A stretch of DNA of 64,000 nt from Bradyrhizobium archetypum (GTDB lineage Bacteria > Pseudomonadota > Alphaproteobacteria > Rhizobiales > Xanthobacteraceae): contig NZ_JAAVLW010000007.1 in the NCBI RefSeq assembly GCF_013114835.1, forward strand, positions 372,001-436,000, given 5' to 3'. The notes under the pieces were generated by a model. It ran no database searches. It was given only the letters and a program-made list of their open reading frames with translations, and was not told the origin of the DNA. This document shows positions 54,245-63,038 of this stretch, piece after piece (positions within the stretch are counted from its first letter, which is position 1; each line of letters begins with the position of its first letter). A program made the position numbers and the translations under genes.

Positions 54245-54649
54245 ATGCTGGGCCGGCTCAATCACGTGGCGATCGCGGTCAAGGACGCGGAAAAGGCCGC
54301 AAAAATCTATCGCGGCGCATTCGGCGCCGAAATCTCCGGTGCGGTGCCGCTGCCGGAACATGGCGTCATCACCGTGTTCGTGACGCTGCCCAACACCAAG
54401 ATCGAGTTCATCCAGCCGCTCGGCGACGCCTCGCCGATCGCCAAATTCGTCGAGCGCAATGCCGACGGCGGCATCCATCACATCTGCTACGAGGTGCCCG
54501 ACATCATCGCCGCGCGCGACAGACTGATCAGCGAGGGTGCGCGCGTACTCGGCGACGGCGAGCCAAAGATCGGCGCGCACGGCAAGCCGGTACTGTTTTT
54601 CCACCCGAAGGATTTTTCGGGCGCACTCGTCGAAATCGAACAGGCGTGA
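54245..54649 (+). CDS. mce: Methylmalonyl-CoA epimerase
   Basis: 134 residues, vicinal-oxygen-chelate fold. The first metal ligand lies in Leu-Asn-His-Val-Ala-Ile-Ala-Val. The middle has Ile-Glu-Phe-Ile-Gln-Pro-Leu and Gly-Gly-Ile-His-His-Ile-Cys-Tyr-Glu-Val. The C-terminal Gly-Ala-Leu-Val-Glu-Ile-Glu-Gln holds the last Glu ligand. It interconverts (2R)- and (2S)-methylmalonyl-CoA in propionate and branched-chain amino acid breakdown. rnj-mce is a frequent rhizobial neighbour pair. Confidence 0.94.
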   Translation: MLGRLNHVAIAVKDAEKAAKIYRGAFGAEISGAVPLPEHGVITVFVTLPNTKIEFIQPLGDASPIAKFVERNADGGIHHICYEVPDIIAARDRLISEGARVLGDGEPKIGAHGKPVLFFHPKDFSGALVEIEQA

Positions 54650-54655
54650 ATCCTG

Positions 54656-54943
54656 ATGGCCTATAGCGTCTCCACCGCGCTTGCGATCTACTTCGTGCTC
54701 TGGTGGGTCGTGCTGTTCACGACGCTGCCGTTCGGCGTCCGCAGTCAGCATGAGGACGGCGAGGGCGCGGACCAAGTTACTCCTGGCACCGATCCCGGCG
54801 CACCGGTGACGGCGCGAATGGGCTGGAAACTGATGTGGACCACGATTGTTTCAGGCGTGATCTTCGGCATCGGCATGTGGGCGTATCAGCAAGGCTATCT
54901 GAATATCGAGCGGCTATCGAAGCTGATGGGACTGCCGTTCTAG
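54656..54943 (+). CDS. DUF1467 family membrane protein
   Basis: 95 residues with two membrane helices (about 5-22 and 62-80). The family motif Trp-Trp-Val-Val-Leu-Phe-Thr-Thr-Leu-Pro-Phe-Gly-Val-Arg after helix 1 is clear; the loop has Gly-Thr-Asp-Pro-Gly-Ala-Pro. Function unknown. It starts 6 bases after mce, and in alphaproteobacteria this gene regularly follows mce. Confidence 0.9.
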   Translation: MAYSVSTALAIYFVLWWVVLFTTLPFGVRSQHEDGEGADQVTPGTDPGAPVTARMGWKLMWTTIVSGVIFGIGMWAYQQGYLNIERLSKLMGLPF

Positions 54944-54955
54944 GAATCGGGCATC

Positions 54956-55243
54956 ATGGTGCGCGGCGTAATTCCAGGGATTTTGCTGCTTGCATCGGTC
55001 GGCGGTCCGGCTGCCGCGATGGATCCATCCGCCATGGAGGAAACCAATTGCCTGATGGCCTGCGATGCCAATCAGGAGAACTGCGGGGCAGGGCAGGCTC
55101 CTTTGAACAAAAGCCATGCGCTTGCCGCCCATTCTTCGCAGCGAAAAACGAACTTGTCTCTGGTTCCGGGCGCGCACCGGACGACCGGACTTTCGATGAC
55201 CAATGAAAGGACGAGGTCGCATCCAAGCGAAGGCAGGCGCTAG
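54956..55243 (+). CDS. Putative truncated secreted protein
   Basis: 95 codons. Residues 1-21 look like a signal peptide (Ile-Leu-Leu-Leu-Ala-Ser-Val-Gly-Gly-Pro-Ala-Ala-Ala), followed by Cys-Leu-Met-Ala-Cys-Asp and Glu-Asn-Cys. From about residue 45 the sequence is low-complexity and coincides with repeat-like DNA, suggesting that the original 3' end was replaced. The start has only a weak ribosome site. It may be a dead fragment. Confidence 0.35.
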   Translation: MVRGVIPGILLLASVGGPAAAMDPSAMEETNCLMACDANQENCGAGQAPLNKSHALAAHSSQRKTNLSLVPGAHRTTGLSMTNERTRSHPSEGRR

Positions 55244-55253
55244 CTTGCCGGGG

Positions 55254-55335
55254 CACCTTGGCGGCCCGGCCGGTGGCCATCGCCCTTCGAGGGGCCGCGC
55301 TGCGCACGGCGGCCTCAGGGCGACGGATGATTCCG
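55254..55335. repeat. Dispersed repeat upstream of a methyltransferase gene
   Basis: A segment of the 'catcgcccttcgaggggccgc...ggcctcagggcgacgg' type with partly complementary ends (CATCGCCCTTCGAGG / CCTCAGGGCGACGG), a common intergenic palindrome in Bradyrhizobium as I recall it. Confidence 0.6.
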
Positions 55336-55387
55336 GTTCACGATCATGCTCAATACTCGGCCAATCCGTAGCCCGTGAGTTTCGCAA

Positions 55388-55996
55388 ATGGAATCGGAAG
55401 AGGCCGCCCGGATCATCGATCTCTACCAGCGCAAGGCGTCGGACTGGATCAGGAGCCGCGCCCGCACCAAACTTATTGAAAAGCCCTGGCTTGACCGCTT
55501 CTGCGCACTGCTTCCGCCCGCGGCAGCACTCCTCGATCTCGGCTGTGGCTCCGCCGAGCCGATGGCTGCATATCTGATCGGTCTCGGCCATCCCGTCGCT
55601 GGCGTGGATTCTTCCCCGACCATGATCGACGCCTGCCGGAAACGTTTTCCGAAGCAGGAATGGATCGTCGCCGACATGCGAAAGCTTGCCTTACGACGGA
55701 CGTTTTCCGGCGTCCTTGCCTGGGACAGCTTCTTTCACCTGTGCCACGACGACCAGCGCCGGATGTTTCCGGTGTTTGCCGCGCATGCGGCGCCGAACGC
55801 AGCGCTGATGTTCACAACCGGCCCCGCGCATGGCGAGACAATCGGGCATTTCGCAGGCGAGTCGCTTTATCATGCGAGCCTCGACCCCGCCGAATATCGT
55901 TCACTGCTCGATCGGAATGGATTTCGTGTGATCTCGCATGTCGTCGAGGACCCTGACTGCGGCGGCCACACCATCTGGCTCGCGCAGCGCATTTGA
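55388..55996 (+). CDS. Class I SAM-dependent methyltransferase
   Basis: 202 residues. Motif I Leu-Leu-Asp-Leu-Gly-Cys-Gly-Ser-Ala-Glu-Pro (about 47-57), acidic Gly-Val-Asp-Ser-Ser, Val-Ala-Asp-Met-Arg as motif II, and Ala-Trp-Asp-Ser-Phe-Phe-His-Leu as motif III. The N-terminal Tyr-Gln-Arg-Lys-Ala-x-x-Trp helix is typical of the type-11/type-25 group. The substrate is unknown. No strong ribosome site; neighbours give no clue. Confidence 0.85.
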   Translation: MESEEAARIIDLYQRKASDWIRSRARTKLIEKPWLDRFCALLPPAAALLDLGCGSAEPMAAYLIGLGHPVAGVDSSPTMIDACRKRFPKQEWIVADMRKLALRRTFSGVLAWDSFFHLCHDDQRRMFPVFAAHAAPNAALMFTTGPAHGETIGHFAGESLYHASLDPAEYRSLLDRNGFRVISHVVEDPDCGGHTIWLAQRI

Positions 55997-56135
55997 GACG
56001 CTGGAGCAAGCCGAGCCAGCGAAGATGCTGGCCGCCGGCACTGCCTGATGGCTATGATCCCGGAAAGGAAGAGCCGGATCAAAATTCGAAACGGGAGTGA
56101 ACCGAAACTCCCATACCGGCACGGGGGAGACCACG

Positions 56136-57443
56136 ATGAGTTCACAGCGCCGATCATTGGTTGATTCGCGGCATGGCGAATATCGAGTCCTTCATGAAGC
56201 CGATCTGCGGGATTACCTCGCAGCACTTCCCGAGGTCGCTGCTCGTCTTGGCGGCGCTCCGGCTTCGTGGTCGATCAGCGAGGTCGGCGACGGCAACCTC
56301 AATCTCGTCTTCATCGTCAAGGGCGCGGCGGGCGGCGTCGCGGTCAAGCAGGCGCTGCCATATGTGCGGCTCGTCGGCGAGAGCTGGCCGCTGCCGCTGT
56401 CGCGCTCGCATTACGAATATCTGGCGCTGACGCATCAGGCGCGGCTGGCGCCCGGCCTGGTGCCCGATGTGCTCCACCACAACGAGGCGCTCGCGCTGGT
56501 CGTCATGGAGCTGCTCGAGCCGCACATCATCATGCGCAAGGGGTTGGTGGCCGGCACGACCTATCCGCGCTTCGTCGATGATATCACGACTTTTCTGGCC
56601 CGGACGCTGTTCCTGTCATCCGACCTCGCTGTAACAGCCGCCGAGAAGAAGGAGGGGATCGCCGCCTTCGCCGGCAATCATGCGCTCTGCAAGATCACCG
56701 AAGACCTGATCTTCACCGATCCCTATCGCATCGTCGAGCAGAACCGCTGGACCCAGCCCTGGCTCGATGCGATCGCGGCGGCCTTTCGCGAAGACCTCGA
56801 CTTGCACGTCGCGATCTCGCGGCTGAAACTGAAATTCCTCAACGCTCCGGAAGCCCTGATCCACGGCGATCTCCACACCGGATCGATCATGGTGACGGAA
56901 AGCCAGACGAAGGTGATCGACCCCGAGTTCGCATTCTACGGTCCCATGGGCTTCGATATCGGTGCCGTCATCGCCAATCTCTTGATGGCCTATCTGGCGT
57001 CATCAGGCCACAAGCGTTCGCCCGGCGATCGCCGCGCGTTCGAGGCGTGGGTGCTGGAAACGGTCGAGGGCGCGTGGACGGACTTCGTCCGCAAGTTTCT
57101 GGAGCTGTGGCGCACTGAGGCCAAGGGTGATGCCTATCCGGTGACGCTGTTCGGAGGCGAGGCCGGCGCAGCGCGGCTGGAAGCCGAACGGCAGGTTTAT
57201 ATGGCGCGGCTATTCCAGGACACGGTCGGCTTCTCGGCCGCAAAAATCATACGCCGCATTCTGGGGCTGGCGCACAACATCGATTTCGAATTGATCGAAG
57301 ACCCGAAGCGGCGGGCGATCTGCGAGGCGCGCAGCCTACGGCTGGCGCGTGCGATGATGGTGGATGCGGCTTCGTTCCGCACGATCGGTGCGGTGACGAA
57401 AGCGGCACGGGATGCGCGCGACTGGCAGCCGGATTTTGCCTGA
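56136..57443 (+). CDS. mtnK: S-methyl-5-thioribose kinase
   Basis: 435 residues, aminoglycoside-phosphotransferase fold. N-lobe: Ile-Ser-Glu-Val-Gly-Asp-Gly-Asn-Leu-Asn-Leu-Val-Phe (nucleotide loop) and Val-Lys-Gln-Ala-Leu-Pro-Tyr-Val. C-lobe: Leu-Ile-His-Gly-Asp-Leu-His-Thr-Gly-Ser with the catalytic Asp, then Asp-Pro-Glu-Phe-Ala-Phe-Tyr-Gly-Pro-Met-Gly-Phe-Asp. It phosphorylates methylthioribose in methionine salvage. The ATG at 56136 has GGGGGAGA upstream; the frame is open to a GTG at 56097, but the Shine-Dalgarno favours 56136. mtnA, its usual partner, is not adjacent. Confidence 0.92.
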   Translation: MSSQRRSLVDSRHGEYRVLHEADLRDYLAALPEVAARLGGAPASWSISEVGDGNLNLVFIVKGAAGGVAVKQALPYVRLVGESWPLPLSRSHYEYLALTHQARLAPGLVPDVLHHNEALALVVMELLEPHIIMRKGLVAGTTYPRFVDDITTFLARTLFLSSDLAVTAAEKKEGIAAFAGNHALCKITEDLIFTDPYRIVEQNRWTQPWLDAIAAAFREDLDLHVAISRLKLKFLNAPEALIHGDLHTGSIMVTESQTKVIDPEFAFYGPMGFDIGAVIANLLMAYLASSGHKRSPGDRRAFEAWVLETVEGAWTDFVRKFLELWRTEAKGDAYPVTLFGGEAGAARLEAERQVYMARLFQDTVGFSAAKIIRRILGLAHNIDFELIEDPKRRAICEARSLRLARAMMVDAASFRTIGAVTKAARDARDWQPDFA

Positions 57444-57477
57444 TTGCTTCAGGTCACTCCCGCCTCATCGTCAAGGC

Positions 57478-57558
57478 CCGAGCTTTTCCCGGCCATCCAC
57501 CTTCGTTTAGCGCAGAGATCAAGGTGTGGATGCCCGGGACAAGCCCGGCCATGACGGG
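57478..57558. repeat. Dispersed repeat after mtnK
   Basis: Contains CCCGGCCATCCACCTT and, inverted, AAGGTGTGGATGCCCGGG, the 'tggatgcccgggacaagcccggccatgacgg' family very common between Bradyrhizobium genes. The rest of the 317-base gap up to the next gene shows no other feature. Confidence 0.75.
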
Positions 57559-57760
57559 GTCTGTTGGATCATCGTAGGTACTATCCTGCAGGCCGCTAGC
57601 GCAATCGGTTCCCGAATTAACCTGCAGCACTGATATCAAGGTTAAATAGCAAGCTTACCATCGGGTTTCGGTTGCCTGCTTCCCCCGGCAGGCTAACCGT
57701 CCATGTCAGATCACGAGAGATTTTGGTGTCTGCTCGCATTTTCATTTAAGGAGCACCCCC

Positions 57761-58237
57761 ATGGTACGTGCAGTAAAACCGCCGATTTTGGACGCGATCG
57801 ATCTCGAGCGCGAGATTGAAAAAGAATTTCGCAAGCTGCCCCAGCACGAATCCCAGCCGACCGATTTCGCGCCGCCTTCCGTGCGCGCTCCGGATCTGGG
57901 AATGCCGGACTATGTAGAGCACAGCGACGGAGCAACCGAGATCGGCAAGCTGTCGGCGGAAGCTGTTGTCCGCGAATATGAAGCTGCGGCAAAAGACATC
58001 GAAGCTTTGGGTGACGAGCTGACCGAGCGGGCCAAGCAATGCGAGGCCATGATGCGCGAGGCCCTCGTGGTGACCGAAGAACTGAAGGAAACCGCAGCGC
58101 GCTATCGCGCGGAAGCCAAGCGCGTCTTCCTTCAAATCGAGAGCTGTTCGTTGCTGACGGCGGAAGTCCGCAAGATCTGCGAGGAAATGAAGGACAGAAT
58201 CGCAACTCCGGCCACGGTCGAAACCAGGGCGGACTGA
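57761..58237 (+). CDS. Coiled-coil hypothetical protein
   Basis: 158 residues with AAGGAG before the ATG. A polar, Pro-containing N-terminal third is followed by a long amphipathic helix region (about 60-150). This is rich in Ala, Glu and Lys with heptad Leu/Val spacing (Ala-Lys-Asp-Ile-Glu-Ala-Leu-Gly-Asp-Glu-Leu, Val-Thr-Glu-Glu-Leu-Lys-Glu-Thr-Ala). No signal or membrane segment. Cytoplasmic coiled-coil proteins of this size occur in Bradyrhizobium; no function known. Confidence 0.72.
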   Translation: MVRAVKPPILDAIDLEREIEKEFRKLPQHESQPTDFAPPSVRAPDLGMPDYVEHSDGATEIGKLSAEAVVREYEAAAKDIEALGDELTERAKQCEAMMREALVVTEELKETAARYRAEAKRVFLQIESCSLLTAEVRKICEEMKDRIATPATVETRAD

Positions 58238-58297
58238 AAGCCCAAGCCAGCCTGTATAGCGTTCTGGGCGCCGACCGATCGAGGCATCACAGCGGGC

Positions 58298-58500
58298 ATG
58301 CGCTCGCCTTCTCACAACCTCACCGGGCGCAGCGCGACAAACAGTGTCGCGGATCAAGATCTTCCGAAAACTGTCGATATCGACGTGGTCGAGTCCATTG
58401 TCGAGGACACCGAGCACCAACAGGCCGACGATGGTATTATCGATACCGCCGCGGCCCGCCGAACAGGCTGGCGCGGACAACGACGTCGGCTCGTCGTGTT
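58298..58500 (-). pseudogene. Decayed 3' fragment of an RbsC-type ABC permease
   Basis: On the minus strand about 43 residues read Gly-Gly-Ile-Asp-Asn-Thr-Ile-Val-Gly-Leu-Leu-Val-Leu-Gly-Val-Leu-Asp-Asn-Gly-Leu and then Asp-His-Val-Asp-Ile-Asp-Ser-Phe-Arg-Lys-Ile-Leu-Ile-Arg. This is nearly the same as the C-terminal part of the intact permease at 61991-63028 on the same strand. Frameshifts break it at both ends and there is no gene body upstream. The nucleotide match to 62040-62190 is visibly high. The cyclase gene now stands between the two copies. Confidence 0.8.
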
Positions 58501-58575
58501 TCCCAGTGCGATCTCGGCCATTTTGCAGTAGGATTAGCTACCTGGTGCTCTGAAGACGAGAGCCGGGAGGCGCCC

Positions 58576-61500
58576 ATGGACGTCGCGGCCTGGCTGTGTG
58601 GTTTGGGGCTGGGACAGTACGAACAGGCGTTCCGGGAGAACGACATCGACGCCAAGGTCCTCATGGACCTTACGGCCGAGGATCTGATCGGGCTCGGCGT
58701 CGTCTCGATCGGCCATCGCCGCAAACTGCTCGCCGCCATTGCTGCCCTGCGCGCCGGCTCAATGTCGGCGATCAGCCCCGTCACGGTCGCACCCGCCGCT
58801 GTCTCGGGGACGGCGGAGCGTCGCCAGCTCACCGTGATGTTTGTCGACCTGGTCGATTCGACGGCGCTCGCGGCGCGGCTCGATCCGGAGGAGATGGCCG
58901 AGGTCCTGCGGAGCTATCACAGTGCAGTGGCCGGCGCGATCGCGCGGTTCGAAGGGCACGTGGCGAAGTACATGGGAGATGGTGTGCTGGCCTATTTCGG
59001 CTATCCGCGCGCGCATGAGGATGAGGCCGAACGCGCGGTGCGGGCCGGGCTGGCCGCGGTCGCGGCGGTGCATAGCCTGGGATCGGCGCATGGCGAGACG
59101 CTGGCGGCCCGTATCGGCATCGCGACCGGCGCAGTAGTCGTCGGCGAGTTGATCGGCGAAGGAGCGGCGCGCGAGGAGACGGTGGTCGGCGACACGCCGA
59201 ACCTCGCGGCGCGGCTGCAAACCCTGGCCGACCCCGACACGGTGGTGATCTCCGCCCGCACCCGGGAGCTCGTTGGCGGGCTATTCGAACTCGCCGAGCT
59301 CGGCCTGCAGATCTTGAAGGGATTTCCCGTTCCGGTGCGACCGTGGCGCGTGGTCGGTGAAGGCACCGCCGAGAGCCGGTTCGAGGCGTTACACGGGGCA
59401 GGCCTGACGCCGCTTGTCGGTCGCGACAATGAGATCGGCCTGCTGCTCGAGCACTGGGAACGAGCCAAGGAGGGTGAGGGCCAGGTGGTGCTGCTGATGG
59501 GCGAGCCTGGCATCGGCAAGTCGCGCCTGGTGCGGGCGCTGCGCGAACGACTTGAAAATGAGCCGCATACGCACCTGAGCCACTACTGCTCACCGCACCA
59601 TCAGACCAGTCCGCTTCATCCGGTGGTTGGCCTGCTGGAGCGAGCAGCGGGCTTCGTCGCGGACGATTCCGCCGCAACGAGGCTCGACAAGCTCGAGGCG
59701 CTGCTTGCGCTGTCGACTGATCAAGTCACCGCAGCGGCTCCGCTGCTCGCGGCATTGCTGTCGCTCGAGACGGCCGCGCGCTACCCGCCGCTCGACATGA
59801 GCCCGCATCGGCAGAAGGAGCGGACACTCGAGGAACTGGTCAATCAGGTGTTGGGCCTCGCAACGCGCCGGCCTGTCTTGGCCCTGTACGAGGACGTGCA
59901 CTGGGCAGATCCGACCTCGCTCGAGCTGCTCGATCTTCTGGTCGACCGAGTGCAAGGCGCGGCCGTGCTCGTCCTCATCACCTTCCGGCCCGAGTTCGAG
60001 CCGCCCTGGATGCGCTATGCCCATATCAGCGCGCTGACCCTCAGCCGGTTGAGTCGCCGGCAGGGGGCGGCCATGGTCGCGCGGCTGAGCGGCGGCAAGG
60101 CGCTACCGCCTGCGGTGCTCGAGCAGATCGTCGCCAAGACGGACGGCGTGCCCCTGTTCGTCGAGGAACTGACGCGGACCGTGCTGGAGACCAATCTGCT
60201 CCAGGATGAGGGCGACCACTACGCGCTCGCAGGACCGCTGCCGCCGATGGCGATCCCAACTACGCTCCAGGAGTCGCTGTTGGCCCGGCTCGACCGGCTG
60301 GCCCCGGCCCGTGAGGTGGCCCAGGTCGCGGCCGCGATCGGCCGAGAATTCTCGCACGAACTGCTCGCGATAACGGCGGCGCTGCCGGAGAGCGACCTCC
60401 AGGCGGGGTTGGACGACCTCGTCGGCTCGGGCCTAGTGTTTCGGCGCGGGACCCCGCCTCGAGCGACCTACAGCTTCAAGCATGCGCTCGTGCAGGACGC
60501 GGCCTATGCGACCCTGGTGCGCACGAAGCGGCAGCGCTTGCACGTCCGGATCGCCGCCGCGCTCGAGCAGCATTTTCCGGAGACAGTGCTGGCGCAGCCC
60601 GAACTTCTAGCCCACCATTACACGGCGGCAGGGCTGGCCGAACCGGCAATCGACTATTGGCTGAGGGCGGGACAGCGAGCCATCGCCCGCTCGGCTATGG
60701 CCGAAGCGCTTGCGCAGTTACGGAACGGCTTGAAGCTGCTCGTAGGCCTGTCGGAGGCCGATCGGAGGCGGCGAGAACTTGACCTGCAGGTAGCGTTGGG
60801 CGTGGCGTTGATGGCCACGCAGGGCTGGGCATCGCCGGAGGCCGGGCGTGCCAACGCCCGTGCCCGCGAGCTCTGCGAGCAGATCGGGGCGACCGGCCAG
60901 CTCTGGCCCGTGCTCTACGGTCAGTGGGTGTTCCACGGCGTGCGCGGCGAGCACCACGCGGCGCGCGAAGTGGCAGACGAGCTTGTGCGCCGGGCGCAGG
61001 ACTATCAGGAGACTTCCGCAACCCTGGTGGCTCACCGCATCAGCGGGACGGGTGCCTTCTGGCGCGGCGAGGTGACCGCTGCCCGCCCCCATCTGGAGCG
61101 GGCGCTCGCTCTTTATGACGCGGAGCGGCATCGCTCGCTCGCCTTCCTTTACGTGCAGGATCCGCGCGTGGCGGCGCTGTCGGCGCTTTCGTGGACTTTA
61201 TTTGCGCTGGGCCATCCGGAGCAGGCCCGCGCGCGAAGCCGCGAGGCGCTCGCCGCCGCCAGCGAACTCGCTCACCTCAACACGCTGGCGTATGCCCTGT
61301 TGTTCGCGTGTTTCTTCGAGCAGTACCGCCAGGCGTGGCGCGAGGCAAAGGACCGAGCCGAAAAACTAATTGAGCTCGCGACCGAGCAGAACTTTCCGCA
61401 TTTTCTGGCGGCGGCCACGGTGATCCGGGGATGGGCGCTGACTCAGTCGGGTGAGCTGGCGACAGGGCTCACACAGCTTCGGCAGGGTCTTCCGGCGTGG

Positions 61501-61965
61501 CGCGCCACCGGAGCTGGACTCTATGAGCCGTATTTCCTCGGTCTTCAGGCCGAGGCGCTCGGCCGTTCCGGCGCAGCGGGGGAGGGTTTGGATCTGGTCG
61601 CAAAGGCGCTGGAGCGCGTGCAAGCGACCGGCGAGGGGTGGTTCGAGGCCGAACTCCATCGGATCATGGGCGAGCTGATGCTGCGGGTGCCGAAGCCCGA
61701 TCTGATCGGCGCGGAAGCACGATTTGGGCAAGCAGCTGCAACCGCGCGCCAGCAAGGCGCCAAGCTGTGGGAATTGCGCGCGGCGACGAGGCTTGCAGGA
61801 TTGTGGAGAGAACAGGGTCGGCGCGGCGAGGCTCGCGACCTGCTCACCCCGTTGTATGGCCATTTCACTGAGGGTTATGAGACACCGGATCTGCAGGCCG
61901 CCAGCGCAATACTGCAAGAGATCACTGCCACCTCCGAGCCGAACATGGATCCCAAATACCAGTAG
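58576..61965 (+). CDS. SAM-domain/class III adenylate cyclase/ATPase/TPR regulator
   Basis: A 1129-residue multidomain protein starting at an ATG with GGGAGG upstream. Residues 1-62 are a sterile-alpha-motif domain (Trp-Leu-x-x-Leu-Gly-Leu-x-x-Tyr, Gly-His-Arg-Arg-Lys-Leu-Leu). Residues 82-255 are a class III nucleotidyl cyclase. Metal-binding Asp91 and Asp135 are present (Phe-Val-Asp-Leu-Val-Asp-Ser-Thr and Lys-Tyr-Met-Gly-Asp-Gly), as are the substrate Lys131/Asp pair for ATP and the transition-state Asn and Arg in Asn-Leu-Ala-Ala-Arg. An AAA-type ATPase with Walker A Gly-Glu-Pro-Gly-Ile-Gly-Lys-Ser (about 309-316) and a long TPR-like helical C-terminus follow. This is a soluble signal-integrating cAMP synthase of the type multiplied in Bradyrhizobium; the signal is unknown. 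Confidence 0.93.
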   Translation: MDVAAWLCGLGLGQYEQAFRENDIDAKVLMDLTAEDLIGLGVVSIGHRRKLLAAIAALRAGSMSAISPVTVAPAAVSGTAERRQLTVMFVDLVDSTALAARLDPEEMAEVLRSYHSAVAGAIARFEGHVAKYMGDGVLAYFGYPRAHEDEAERAVRAGLAAVAAVHSLGSAHGETLAARIGIATGAVVVGELIGEGAAREETVVGDTPNLAARLQTLADPDTVVISARTRELVGGLFELAELGLQILKGFPVPVRPWRVVGEGTAESRFEALHGAGLTPLVGRDNEIGLLLEHWERAKEGEGQVVLLMGEPGIGKSRLVRALRERLENEPHTHLSHYCSPHHQTSPLHPVVGLLERAAGFVADDSAATRLDKLEALLALSTDQVTAAAPLLAALLSLETAARYPPLDMSPHRQKERTLEELVNQVLGLATRRPVLALYEDVHWADPTSLELLDLLVDRVQGAAVLVLITFRPEFEPPWMRYAHISALTLSRLSRRQGAAMVARLSGGKALPPAVLEQIVAKTDGVPLFVEELTRTVLETNLLQDEGDHYALAGPLPPMAIPTTLQESLLARLDRLAPAREVAQVAAAIGREFSHELLAITAALPESDLQAGLDDLVGSGLVFRRGTPPRATYSFKHALVQDAAYATLVRTKRQRLHVRIAAALEQHFPETVLAQPELLAHHYTAAGLAEPAIDYWLRAGQRAIARSAMAEALAQLRNGLKLLVGLSEADRRRRELDLQVALGVALMATQGWASPEAGRANARARELCEQIGATGQLWPVLYGQWVFHGVRGEHHAAREVADELVRRAQDYQETSATLVAHRISGTGAFWRGEVTAARPHLERALALYDAERHRSLAFLYVQDPRVAALSALSWTLFALGHPEQARARSREALAAASELAHLNTLAYALLFACFFEQYRQAWREAKDRAEKLIELATEQNFPHFLAAATVIRGWALTQSGELATGLTQLRQGLPAWRATGAGLYEPYFLGLQAEALGRSGAAGEGLDLVAKALERVQATGEGWFEAELHRIMGELMLRVPKPDLIGAEARFGQAAATARQQGAKLWELRAATRLAGLWREQGRRGEARDLLTPLYGHFTEGYETPDLQAASAILQEITATSEPNMDPKYQ

Positions 61966-61990
61966 TGGATCTGCATACGAGCATGGCGCC

Positions 61991-63028
61991 TTAATCCGCC
62001 GTTCGCTCCCGCAAGCGCTGCGCATAGACGTTGATGACGAGCGCCGCCAGCAGGATCAGGCCGCGGATCAGGATCTTCAGAAAGCTGTCGATGTTGACGT
62101 GATCGAGCCCGTTGTTGAGGACGCCGAGCACGAACAGGCCGACGATGGTGTTGCCGATGCCGCCGCGGCCGCCGAACAGGCTGGTGCCGCCGACCACGAC
62201 GGCAGCAATCGAATCCAGCAGATACGTGTCGAACTCGTTCTGCTGCGCGCTGCCGAAATGCGCGACCCCGAGCATGCCGCCGATGCCGGCGCAGACGGCC
62301 GAAATCACCATCACGCTGCCGAGGATCAGCTTGACGTTGAGGCCGGAATATTCTGCGGCCTCGCGATTTCCCCCGACCATGTAGACGTAGCGGCCGAAGC
62401 GCGTATAGGTCAGCACCAGATGGCCGCCGAGCAGCATCAGCGCCGCCACGATCACGATCCAGGGGATGCCGCCGATCGAAGTCGATCCCAAGGTTGAGAC
62501 CAGCGGCGGCACCTTGTAGGCGATTTGCCCGCGCACCAGCAGCGCTGAGATGCCGGCCGCGATCTGCATCATCGCCAACGTCATAATGAAGGAGGGGATG
62601 CCGATCACCGTCAGCCCGAACGCATTGACGAGGCCGAGCAGGGCGCAGAGCGCCAGCGCCAAGAGGATCGCGGCCCAGCCGGGCATCGGGACGTTGGCGA
62701 TGTTGACGTAGGATTCCTGCAGCGTGAAATAGGCGACCGCGATCCCGGTGACGTTGGCAATCGCAGCGATCGAGAGATCGATTTCGGCGCAGAGGATCAC
62801 GAAGGTGAGCCCGACGGCGATGATGCCGGTGACCGAAATCTGCGTCAGGATGTTGCCGAGATTGTCGAGCGTCGCAAACGACGGGCTGGCGGCGGCGAAG
62901 AAGCCGAACAGGCAGATCAACGTCAGGAACGGCGCGATATTGCGCATCTGGGAGCGCAGTATCGCGGCGAATCGCTGCGGGCGTTTGCGATCCGAAACGG
63001 GGACTGTCACGCTTTCACCTGACGTCAT
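61991..63028 (-). CDS. ABC transporter permease, RbsC/sugar type
   Basis: 345 residues, about ten membrane helices. It has the BPD_transp_2 features Ile-Leu-Cys-Ala-Glu-Ile-Asp-Leu-Ser near helix 3, Gly-Ile-Pro-Ser-Phe-Ile-Met-Thr-Leu, Gly-Gly-Asn-Arg-Glu-Ala-Ala-Glu-Tyr-Ser-Gly (coupling loop), and Val-Val-Gly-Gly-Thr-Ser-Leu-Phe-Gly-Gly-Arg-Gly. The ATG at 63028 has GAGGAG upstream. The ATPase gene precedes it by 10 bases. The binding protein must lie beyond the window or elsewhere. The substrate is probably a sugar or polyol. Confidence 0.93.
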   Translation of the reverse strand: MTSGESVTVPVSDRKRPQRFAAILRSQMRNIAPFLTLICLFGFFAAASPSFATLDNLGNILTQISVTGIIAVGLTFVILCAEIDLSIAAIANVTGIAVAYFTLQESYVNIANVPMPGWAAILLALALCALLGLVNAFGLTVIGIPSFIMTLAMMQIAAGISALLVRGQIAYKVPPLVSTLGSTSIGGIPWIVIVAALMLLGGHLVLTYTRFGRYVYMVGGNREAAEYSGLNVKLILGSVMVISAVCAGIGGMLGVAHFGSAQQNEFDTYLLDSIAAVVVGGTSLFGGRGGIGNTIVGLFVLGVLNNGLDHVNIDSFLKILIRGLILLAALVINVYAQRLRERTAD

Positions 63029-63038
63029 GTCGGTCTCC

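Noticed and set aside
55997..56135. Possible SAM-type riboswitch before mtnK
   Set aside because: Methionine-salvage genes can have one, but I could not find the pseudoknot or helix pattern of known SAM riboswitches here.
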